Positions 25,147-34,400 of a stretch of DNA of 64,000 nucleotides are shown one piece after another (positions within the stretch are counted from its first letter, which is position 1; each line of letters opens with the position of its first letter). Under the pieces are notes generated by a model. The model was not told where the DNA came from and did no database searches. It was given only the letters and a program-made list of their open reading frames with translations. The position numbers and the translations under genes were made by a program. The stretch comes from Buxus sempervirens (Eukaryota; Streptophyta; Magnoliopsida; Buxales; Buxaceae), in assembly GCA_947561395.2 (NCBI GenBank), contig OX387188.1, positions 8,602,150-8,666,149 of the forward strand. The letters are read 5' to 3'.

Positions 25147-25396
25147 TGTCAGCACCCCATTTTTGCACTATAAAATTGCCCAAGAAGCATATCTTAAACT
25201 GGCATATATGTGGGCACGTAAATCGAGGTTTTTATAGTGGACCCATCTTTTTGAAATAACAAGCCCATAACAAAGAGAATTCTTAACCGATTCCGATGCA
25301 CCGAACCGTGCTCAAATCGGATGTCAGACGGCTAAGTTATGAATAAAATAAATAAAGGGTAGTTTGGGGATTTTTACAAAACCGAAATTGGATGCC

Positions 25397-25434
25397 ACAT
25401 GGCAGCCACGTGTACACCATGGTGGCTGCCATGT
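25397..25434. repeat. 13-bp perfect palindrome with G-box, Ogre1 LTR
   Basis: ACATGGCAGCCAC (25397-25409) and GTGGCTGCCATGT (25422-25434) around a 12-bp centre. CACGTG occurs at 25407-25412. The same sequence lies in the 3' LTR at about 41066-41103. Confidence 0.8.
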
Positions 25435-25712
25435 AACCAATGACAAATTAAAATTTTGTGGGGTTGTTTTAGTAAATAATTAAGTTTCCTAATGGGGTTT
25501 CTTATGCAAATAAATAACAAAGTTAATAAAAGATTAAGATTAAAAAAATAATAATAATAAAAATAAACAAAGAGAAATGAGTTGGACGAATTGGTCCAAC
25601 TCATATTCTCTTGAGATATTGAAACTAAACCTAAAAAATATAAGCCTAATAAAAATGGGGGACAATATAGACTTTGACCAAACCTAAATGAATGAAGGGT
25701 TTAAGAGAGGAA

Positions 25713-25878
25713 TAGGAGTTAGGAGTTAGGAGTTAGGAGTTTAAGTGTTTAAGAGGAGAAGTTAAGAAAATGAGAGGTTTAAGAGAGGAAGAGGAGGAGT
25801 TAGGAGTTTAGGTGTTTAAGAGAGGAGTTAGGAGTTTAGGTGTTTAAGAAAGGAGTTAGGAGCTTAGGTGTTTAAAAG
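25713..25878 (+). repeat. Direct repeats upstream of the Ogre1 TATA box (5' LTR copy)
   Basis: A run of TAGGAGT 7-mers, then 28-bp units of the type GAGGAGTTAGGAGTTT plus AGGTGTTTAAGA. The 3' LTR (41386-41579) has one unit more. Confidence 0.85.
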
Positions 25879-25912
25879 GAGAAGTTAAGAAGTTGAATGG
25901 GTGAGAATCCTC

Positions 25913-25919
25913 TATAAAA
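25913..25919 (+). promoter_or_regulatory. TATA box of Ogre1 5' LTR
   Basis: TATAAAA in 'cctctataaaagggc', with the same context at 41614 in the 3' LTR. Confidence 0.7.
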
Positions 25920-27013
25920 GGGCTTGAAGTTGAGAGCAAAAGGGGAGGTAGGAAGAAGTGGAGAAAAGAAGAGGGACGTCTACTAGCAAGGAGGGAGAAA
26001 GGAAAACTGCTGTTCACGACACACCAAGGCTCCAAGACTTGATTTGAAGTGTCAATCCATAACAGGTGAGTCATTTGTTTAATACATTGTATGAGACCTC
26101 TCTTTCATTACAATTTTTGAGATAAGATTACATGATTGATGAGAGACATGTATATATGTTTGATGGCTTTGGGTAATTTTATCATGTAAAAAAAAAAAAA
26201 AAGACAAAGATGTAAAGTTCTGAATTTTTTTCCTGCATTAGGTTTGCACCTGTTTTCCAGATAAACTAATTTTTTTCACCTTGTTCTAGTTTGATTCAAT
26301 TCTGGAGTCCTTCATGAGATTTGTGGTATTTTTATTTTAGTTTAATCTAAAACTACGCTCGAGACCTTACACTATGAGTAGGTATTTTATTTTTAATTTT
26401 CTTTGGTTCAGATTTTCAATTGGAAATGTATAACAGTAACATTTGGAGTTTCATATCTCTTAAATGAAAATGAATTTTTGAAAACTGCTATAGGTTATTT
26501 TAGTGTTTAAAGTCATGATTCTAAGGAATCAAATTTTGCACAATTTGGTTAAGAATTGAGGGAGATATGAATCTTTGAATGTGGATAGCGCAGTAATTCA
26601 GGTTGTTTCATTTTGTTTGTTTCCTTTGTAAATTAGTAATTAGGCCATGGTTAAAAGTAGTTCAGGTGGTCTCATTTTCTTACTTTGTAAATTAGTAATT
26701 AGTTAATCTTGCATGATAAAAACAATAGAAAACAAAACAAAACAAAAAATAATAAATAATAAGAAAGGGAAAAAGCAAATGAAACAAGCATTGAAGCGAT
26801 GATTCTTTCTTGTGGTTGAAAATTGTTTTAGCATGGTTTTGTTTTGTTCATATGGTTTTACTTTCAATGTAATTTTGTGGAGGCCATGTACATATAGATT
26901 AATATTTGTTGTACGCTTAAAATGAAAAAAAATTAGAAAAGAAAAAAATAAAAATAATAAATAAGAGAGCTCATTAAATATCCAACTAATTTAAGGGAAT
27001 CCATTTCGATGGG

Positions 27014-27048
27014 ACAACCCAGGGTGTTCAAGGACTTCCCTAGGTTGT
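27014..27048 (+). other. U5 hairpin with conserved 13-nt loop, Ogre1
   Basis: ACAACCCAGGG and CCCTAGGTTGT (10 of 11 pairs) close the 13-nt loop TGTTCAAGGACTT. Ogre2 has the loop TGTCTACGGACTT on a different stem. Confidence 0.55.
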
Positions 27049-27096
27049 AATCGGGTCACTTAACCGGAATCACTGGTGCAGACCAAAAATCAACAA

Positions 27097-27132
27097 GGTG
27101 TCTACCTGCACCATTTCAGGTAGTGGCGACTC
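27097..27132 (+). other. U5 pseudoknot-like fold plus PBS-like 9-mer, Ogre1
   Basis: GGTG (27097-27100), T, CTACCTG (27102-27108), CACC (27109-27112), ATTT, CAGGTAG (27117-27123), TGGCGACTC (27124-27132). Stem 1 is GGTG/CACC and stem 2 is CTACCTG/CAGGTAG. The 9-mer repeats the start of the true PBS 59 bp downstream. Confidence 0.65.
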
Positions 27133-27182
27133 TATAACAGATTGTAACGCGCTTTTTCCGCGCGCCCGAGGTGCGCACAGCT

Positions 27183-27200
27183 TGGCGACTCTGCTGGGGA
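27183..27200 (+). other. Primer-binding site of Ogre1 (tRNA-Arg type)
   Basis: TGGCGACTCTGCTGGGGA, three bases after the LTR. It is complementary to a tRNA 3' end and matches the PBS type reported for Ogre elements (tRNA-Arg). Ogre2 has the same 18 bases. Confidence 0.85.
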
Positions 27201-28619
27201 CCGACCTAACCCGGTTTGATTAGTTGGATTATAATGGGTTTATTCTTTGCACATGTGCACACACTTGCACATACACGCACACTCTTTTTGTACATATGCA
27301 CACACTTGCACAAATGGGTCAAGGAAGATTTGCCTCCTTATTTAGTAAGTGTTGAATATACACAATAACATATTCTGGGGAGTTCTGTCATAAAGGACGA
27401 GATAATTGCCTAAGGAAATTGGTTTTTAAGTGGGACCACTGTGACCCCTCCAATTACCTGGGAACTCTCCCGGAACATTGTTTTGTGTACCAATTCATCA
27501 CTTTACTATATGAGACAGTGAAAATTCCTTCCCATGCACACATGTGCACTCACGCACACTGTGGTTTCTTTACATGCTTTGATATAAATTGTGTGGGGTG
27601 ACACGCGCGAGGGAGCCCGTGTGGGTGATCCGATTGAATGATTACCTAAACCTAGATCTCTCTAGCAGCCACCCTTCTTTATCGTATAAACAAATTTTGG
27701 GATGGTATTAGCCTCACGCGCCCTTGGCTTGCCAGGGAAAGCGAGGTAAAACATCCCCCCAGGTATCTGGATTCCTATAGCGCCACTGGTTTCTTGCCGT
27801 GGTATGCGAGGGTCTAATACTTGGCTCAGACCCTTGTAGGCATTTGTCTCGGGCTGGGTACCCTTTTCCCACCTAATGCTCTGATACACCCTACTATGTG
27901 AATGTGAATGTGAATGTGAATGATGAATGAAGTCTAAAACCCATGAGTCCATCAGGGGCAACAACCCTTGCCTCCTTTTGTATCAAATTGAGTAGACCCT
28001 AGATTCTGGGCTACCTCAGCCCTAAATTAGGGAGCTTACCTAAACTTTGATCAGGGGAACCACCCCAGATCCATGCATTGAGTCCGGAGAGCCGTGGGCC
28101 TCGACCCATTGAGTCCGTGGGAAGTATCTTGAGTCCGGATCAGTCTTTAAGCAGATGAAAGCAGGCCAGATCAGAACAAAGAAATTTGAACCCTAGATTT
28201 AGGCTTTTTTTTTTTAACCTACCCTTTTTGAATCAAATGTATCCTTTCTTAGAGTTCTCAACAACCGTAAGATTGCATTATTTTTTTTTAGCTTTTTGAA
28301 CATCATGTAATTTTCGCCCTAGCTGGCAAGTTGTAAGTTTAACATTAGTGGATGAAAGAGCAGATGAAAGGATAAGGCTGGTCAGGACTTAGGTGTGCTT
28401 CCTTACACAAGTATGTCTAGGAGTCATGCCTTGACAAGCACCAACCCTTAGGATCACACACTTTGTGTGCATGGTTTCTTTTCTTGTTTAGAGACATGAA
28501 ATATGGTGATGTCCCGTTCTTTTTTTTACTTGCTTTGATTTTACTGTTCATTACACTAATAGAGAACTTTCACGTTGAAATCCAAAATGACTTGGAACAC
28601 TAATTGGATAGTACAGTAC
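27201..28619 (+). other. Ogre1 5' leader
   Basis: Untranslated. Blocks are shared with the Ogre2 leader (50277-51806), for example 'gataattgcctaagg', 'ctctagcagcc', 'ttgggatggtattagc' and 'ggtttcttgccgtgg'. They are candidates for packaging or translation signals. A (GAATGT)n microsatellite lies at about 27897-27925. Confidence 0.65.
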
Positions 28620-30050
28620 ATGGCATCGTCTTCGTCTTCTGAGAAAACCAAGTTCCCTAGGATAGAGAAGTGTGCCTGGGATACTCCTTGGATCCGATCT
28701 TGGACACGGCAGCTCCAGGGGGATGAGCAAATTAAGTGGGAGGCACAATACCACATGAGGCAAACCTTATCCCTATTGAATGTGCCAATCAATTGGAACA
28801 TGATTCAGTCATCCTTGTTATTCTGGGATCCTCAATTTTCAGTTTTCCGATTTGGGACTATAGAGTTGACACCCACAATTGAGGAGTTAGAATTACTCCT
28901 CAGGTTTCGTGATCGTGGAGAACCCGCCAGGCCAAACCTCAAAGACAGTTACAAGAATGAAGCTTGTACTTTCTTTGGCCTCTCGAGGGAAGAATTCCAG
29001 ACTTTAGGAGGTGACAAATCATTCACGAGGGTCTCCAAGAAATTCCTCGCAGAAAAGATAAGGAACAAAAAGCAGGCAAGACCCCGTGTTTGGTTGGACA
29101 CCTTCACCCTTGTGGTTCTGTCACAAATTTTTTTTCCAACTGGGGGAGACACCATTAATTTGGCCCTCATGGAAATTGTGGATCAACTCTCGGTTGGATA
29201 CCGGATCATGCCACTGATACTTGCTCAACTCTATCATGCCTTAACCTTGTCCAAGAATGGAACCAGAAGGTTTCAAGGGTGCGCTCCCCTTCTTCATATA
29301 TGGCTGCAAGACCATCTGATGGTGGCAGAACCCATTAGTGACAGATATGGGCTAGTCCGTGACAACGTCACATACATGGCCCGAAGAGAAATACATCCAG
29401 ACTTACCTACTAGAGAGGAGTGGCTGAACTACTTTCTACACCTAGATGAGGATGTTGATATCAGGTGGTGGGGAACCTTCCATTTCACTTATACCCCCAT
29501 TTTAGCCTTCAGAGATAGGAGATGCCTGGCCTTAATTGGCCTCACACATGCTGTACCGTACTATCCAATAAGAGTTTTGAGACAGTTTGGGAAACCGCAG
29601 GGAATCCCCCTTGAGGATGATGCGACTAATCTGACAGGCCCGCTTTCGAAGGAGTTGAGGAAACAGTTACTGATAGAGTGGAAGACTGTGCGCAAGCACG
29701 AGCATGATATATTCTCGAAACATAATATTCGAGAATATAAGCAAAAAATGGCTAGGGATTTTGGCCATGACGGCGTCCCACCTCTCCAGACTGGCATACC
29801 CAAGGACATTCCGGTTCCGCCCCCTGATATCTATGGAGATAGGGTGGCCGAACTGCAGGAGGCACACTCCCGTATCCATTTAACCTACATTGAATCGGAG
29901 CGGGAGAGTAGGCAGGCCAATGAGGCCCTCCAGCATCAATTGAGTGGCGTGCGCAAGCACGCAGATGAGGACAGGCGTTTGCGGAATAAACTTCTGCGCG
30001 CCCTTAGGAGGCAGGATGTGTCCTCCTCTTATGATGACCCACCTAGTTAG
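28620..30050 (+). CDS. Ogre1 ORF1 protein, function unknown
   Basis: 476 aa. The start was chosen at MASSSSSEKTKFPRIEKC because the Ogre2 homologue begins at the same residue; an ATG 45 bp upstream is not conserved. An ORF before gag is the hallmark of Ogre elements, and its role is unknown. The central part (about residues 60-300) reads 'LLFWDPQFSVFRFGTIELTPTIEEL...FRDRGEP', reminiscent of plant-mobile-domain or DUF7745-like proteins found in many plant transposons. This is an impression, not a proven match. The last about 70 residues are charged and heptad-like (AELQEAHSRIHLTYIESER), a probable coiled coil. There are no membrane segments. The protein is intact here and broken in Ogre2. Confidence 0.85.
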   Translation: MASSSSSEKTKFPRIEKCAWDTPWIRSWTRQLQGDEQIKWEAQYHMRQTLSLLNVPINWNMIQSSLLFWDPQFSVFRFGTIELTPTIEELELLLRFRDRGEPARPNLKDSYKNEACTFFGLSREEFQTLGGDKSFTRVSKKFLAEKIRNKKQARPRVWLDTFTLVVLSQIFFPTGGDTINLALMEIVDQLSVGYRIMPLILAQLYHALTLSKNGTRRFQGCAPLLHIWLQDHLMVAEPISDRYGLVRDNVTYMARREIHPDLPTREEWLNYFLHLDEDVDIRWWGTFHFTYTPILAFRDRRCLALIGLTHAVPYYPIRVLRQFGKPQGIPLEDDATNLTGPLSKELRKQLLIEWKTVRKHEHDIFSKHNIREYKQKMARDFGHDGVPPLQTGIPKDIPVPPPDIYGDRVAELQEAHSRIHLTYIESERESRQANEALQHQLSGVRKHADEDRRLRNKLLRALRRQDVSSSYDDPPS

Positions 30051-30524
30051 ACATTGGCTAGGATGCTTTCGTTTTTGGACCTAACTTTGATGTATTTTGA
30101 GCCATGTTTGTTTTTTTTTTTGTGATATAATTTATGCATATGTTTTTATTTCAGTTTAATGCTTTAATTTTAATTTTGAATGGAAATGAAGAAACAGAAA
30201 TTAGTTTGCAGATGCTTGTTGTAAAGTTAATATTGCCTTTTGGTCCTAAGTGACTCTCTCTCTTTCCAGTTATACAAAATCATGATTTCTGGTCATATTA
30301 GATCCCTTCCTTCAAATCCTACTCCTTAATTATCCTAATATTAATACTTATAGGCGTTTCTTAAAGCGCTCATGGATTGAACTCAGATCACACCCGAATG
30401 CATTATTTACAAGATCACTCGGTTTTTGCCCTGGATCCAACGATCCAAATTGGTGGCGTTTGAATGTGGCCCCATCAAGACCAACCCTTCAAATGAGCCC
30501 GGAGGCGGCTATTTTTTAGCCCTT

Positions 30525-30765
30525 CCCCTATGGAGACATAAGTCCAAAAATGGTGGTGCCTGGTGACCGATTCTTAAATCGGAGACCAACTGGGTGAACC
30601 CGGGTATTTGCTTTCTAGCTTACCCCCTATGGAGACATAAGTCCAAAAATTGTGGCACTTGGCGACCGATTCTTAAATCGGAGACCAGCTGGGTGAGCCC
30701 GGGTGTTGTTTTTAGCTCACCCCCTGCGGAGACATAAGTCCAATCCCGTGATATTTGAGTTCAAT
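30525..30765 (+). repeat. About 98-bp tandem repeats with CCGATT hairpins
   Basis: About 2.5 units starting 'ctatggagacataagtcc' at about 30528, 30627 and 30724. Two units carry the perfect hairpin CCGATT-CTTA-AATCGG (30567-30582, 30666-30681). Confidence 0.8.
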
Positions 30766-30819
30766 TCATTATAAGCAAGCTCCGGTTCATTAGGGCATGA
30801 GCCAAGAGGTTCTCTTTCC

Positions 30820-31241
30820 TTGTCGCAAGCGACTAAAATAGATCAAATTCTTTAGGTTCTCTTTCCTTGCTGACTTGACGCAGCTAAAACAGATCAATCC
30901 CTTGGGTTCTCTTTCCTAGTCGTCCACCAGACGACTAAAACAGACCACTAGACATTGGGTTCTCTCTCCCAATTGCCTTTGTGCAACTAAAATAGATCAC
31001 TACCTTGGGTTCTCTTTCCCAGTCGTCCACCAGACGACTAAAACAGACCACTAGACATTGGGTTCTCTCTCCCAGTTGCCTTTGTGCAACTAAAATAGAT
31101 CACTACCTTGGGTTCTCTTTCCTAGTTGTCCATAGACGACTAAGACAGACCAGTAGACATAGGTTTTCTCTCCCAATTGCCTTTGTGCAACTAAAAATGA
31201 TACATTTTTATAGATTCCCCCTAAGTTGTTTCCACACAGCT
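30820..31241 (+). repeat. Stem-loop array between ORF1 and gag, Ogre1
   Basis: Nine copies of a pattern: GGTTCTCTYTCCC (or similar), a short stem-loop, then AAAAYAGAYC. Stem-loops: 30822-30833, 30869-30884, 30918-30936 (AGTCGTC/GACGACT), 30971-30988, 31021-31039, 31074-31091 (AGTTGC/GCAACT), 31124-31141, 31175-31192 and 31224-31241. Stem sequence varies but pairing is mostly kept, with G-U or compensatory changes. Confidence 0.75.
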
Positions 31242-31320
31242 AAATCAAATCACAAATTTTGATCTCGATTGACCATGGCAAAAAAAAAAAAAAAAAACAT
31301 AAAAATATTGCCAAAGAAAT

Positions 31321-31348
31321 GCACTAACTTCTGCAAAATGATCAACAG
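31321..31348 (+). other. Splice-acceptor-like site before Ogre1 gag
   Basis: Branch-like GCACTAAC followed by CAG|GT at 31346-31350. The AG is 58 bp before the gag ATG. Ogre2 has GCACTAAT and TAG|GT at the equivalent place. Confidence 0.35.
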
Positions 31349-31405
31349 GTATCCAAAATTGCTCCAAGAAGCCCATACAATCTTCGATCTCGCAAAAGAC
31401 TGGAT

Positions 31406-34400
31406 ATGGATGCACAAGGAAATCAGACTCCACCAGCTCAGTACCAAGCGGAATCTAGTGAAACCCAAGTGGTTAATGACCTAACCCAAAAGGTCGAAAA
31501 CATGGCTATGGTTATTCAGTCCCTCATGGCAGAGATCAGGGATCTGAAACAAGTTCAATCAACTGTTCCGATCACTCAACAGCACCAACCACCACTCCCA
31601 CCACGGGCAGAAGTGCCAGCAGTACTGCTTCCACCACAACCAGCACAACCTCTACCTATGGCACCACCACATCCGCCACCGCAAGCTGTTCCATTCCCAC
31701 CTCCTGTGGTAGATCTTGTCCACCCGATACAGCAGCAAGAACAATTCGCGCCTGTCCAACTGGGGCAGGATGAAGAAGACTGGTATAGAACGCAAGAAGC
31801 TCAATTCGAGACCCGTCTGGCGGCCATGAAGGAAGATCTTTTAAAGCAGCTACAGCCAAACACTGTTCAGAGTGAGGCTACTCTGGAAAACCTTTGTTTT
31901 TTCTCAGATATACAACTCCCTACCAAGTTCAAATGTCCTGAGTTGCACCAGTTTAATGGAACTGGTTGTCCGCTAAACCACTTAAGGTCGTATTCAGGCG
32001 ACATGTGCCAATACGCAAAAAATGAGAAAATCATGGTACAGTTCTTTCAGCGGTCTTTAACTGGGGCTGCTTATTCTTGGTTTTTGAGCTTAGACAAAGC
32101 CAAGATAAAGACTTGGAATGACCTCGCTGCGGTGTTCATTCAGCAATATCGTTTGAACAGCCAGATGGTTCAAACAAGGGCAGAGCTGCAAAGGCTAGCA
32201 AAGAAGAGTCATGAGTCAGTTCGGGACTATGCTAAAAGATGGAAAGAGCTGGCAACACTAGTCCAGCCACCACTGTTAGAGCAAGAGATGACATCTTTGT
32301 TTATAGCATCACTTGGTCAACCTTTCTTCACTCTGTTACTGGGGCAGAGTTCTACAAGTTTTAATGACTTGATTCTAACAGCTGACAGAATTGAAGATGC
32401 AGTAAGGTCAGGGAAGATAGATAGCAGTGGACAGAATGCTACTCAGAGGAGACCAATGGCAAATCAGGGTAATAGAAGCCAGGGACAAGAGCAACCAAGG
32501 AGAACTGAGGGGCAGGCAGTGAATTATGTACAGCCTACTCAACCTTATCACATTTCGCGAACAGCTCCACAAAATCAAGGGCAAGTGGCCATACCATATC
32601 AGGGTCCACCGAGACGGACAAGAGAAGAAATGGAGGCAAGGTTTAAAAGAGTATTCACTCCACTTCCCTACACACCAGCTGAGTTATTACCCACACTACT
32701 GAAAGGAGGGTATTTGCGAATCAAGTCACCAAATCCTAGAACATTCATTGGCAAGAATTACAATCCTAATGAGAGATGTGAGTACCACTCAGGGGCACCA
32801 GGACATGACACCAACCGATGTTGGGATCTGAGGCATGATATCCAAGACTTGATTGATCAGAAACGCCTTACAGTCGATCCTCCGGCACCGCCTCCAGTAA
32901 CTCCAGCCACTGGTGTTGCAACCAACCCTTTGCCTAGTCATTCTCAAGCATCTACTAGTAAGACCGTCAATCATATAAGCACCAGTTGCAACACAATGCA
33001 ATTTGATCCATCAATTTTGATTGGACATCTCGGACAGACAGTGAGGGTTAACCTCCAAGCAGAAATTGAATGGCAAGAAGTAAATGTCATCGGAGGAGAA
33101 GATAGAACAGAATTCCCTCCACAATTCCCTCGAGTGCATCTACACCCCAATTCAGAATCTGAGTATCTTCTCCCATCACCCATTGATGATCCCACACCAT
33201 CTAGCTATATCACTCCACCAGCTTATATCCCTACCAGAGCACCACTGATCAACCTCTTCTCTCTCAGGAACCCAGTAATACCTAACCCTACCATCATCCC
33301 AGTTGAGCCAGAAAGCCTGAATCTTTCCCAACTCACCTTAGATCCCCCATCATACCACACCGCTCCACTTGCCTATACCATTGATCCCGCTTTTTATGAA
33401 CTTCCCCGCCTTTTTACTGAAACTGAAGTCAACCGGATCACCCGATCGGGTCGATATGTGAACACAGACCCTACACCTGCACCCGAGGAAGAGACAGAAG
33501 AAGATAAAAGAAAGAAGGAGAAAGGGAAGGAAGTGGCAGTCGAGCAGTCATTTACCCAAAAGAGAAAGGGACGAGCATCTGATGATGAGATCACGGAATT
33601 GTATAACAGCATACACATGCCTGACTATGACATTGTTCAACAGTTGAACAAGGTCCCTGCACAGATCTCTATCATGCGACTACTCATGGACTCCCCAAAG
33701 CACAAGGATGTTTTAATGAAAGTTTTATCTGATGCCCATGTGCCGGAAACAACTGCACCTGAACAGTTGGAAGCTATAGTCTCTCAGATAATGGCACCAA
33801 AGGCTATCTCCTTCTCAGATGATGATTTACCTCCTGATGGCCCTGATCATATCGAACCTCTTTACATCATGGTCAAATGCAATGACAAGGTAGTAAAAAG
33901 GGCAATGATTGACAATGGCTCCGCTTTGAACATTTGCCCAATGAGGACTTTTTATGGATTGCAGCTTGACTCTTCCTTGATCAAGCCTAGTACACATAAT
34001 GTCAGAGGTTTTGATAATGCCAAAAGAGATTCTGTTGGAGAGATTGTTATGACGATCATCATAGCAGAGAAGCCGTTTACCCTAGCCTTTGAACTGATGG
34101 ATCTGAATTCCTCTTTCAACTTGTTGATTGGCCGACCTTGGCTTCATCATGCTGGGGCAGTACCCTCCACTCTTCATAGAATGATCCGATTCATTTCTGG
34201 CAATGAGTTAATCACGGTACATGCTGAGGACCACAGGGAATTTGAAAGACTAGGTGTTCCCTATGTTGATTATGAGTTGCCAACATCCTTGGCATTCCAT
34301 GCTACAGAACTAGTTAATGTGATTAATATCCCAGCATATGAAAGGGGAAGAAAATTCAAGAGAAGGAAGAGAGAATGCATGTTCGGAACTGTTGAATGTG

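Larger units (their letters stand above)
25147..27179 (+). mobile_element. 5' LTR of Ogre1
   Basis: TGTCAGCACC to GTGCGCACA, with TATAAAA at 25913. It contains a direct-repeat block upstream of the TATA box and conserved U5 folds. It differs from the 3' LTR at about 25876, 26351, 26432 and 27150, plus one repeat unit. Confidence 0.92.

Noticed and set aside
27124-27132. TGGCGACTC as the true PBS with an LTR ending just before it
   Set aside because: The LTR repeat continues 47 bp further in both copies to GCGCACA, the target duplication abuts that end, and a full 18-nt PBS follows it.
27183-27200. tRNA gene
   Set aside because: Only an 18-nt match to a tRNA 3' end is present, with no cloverleaf. 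It is a primer-binding site.
28575-28619. Upstream ATG of Ogre1 ORF1 (15 extra residues)
   Set aside because: The extension has no counterpart in Ogre2, whose homologue begins at MASSSS.
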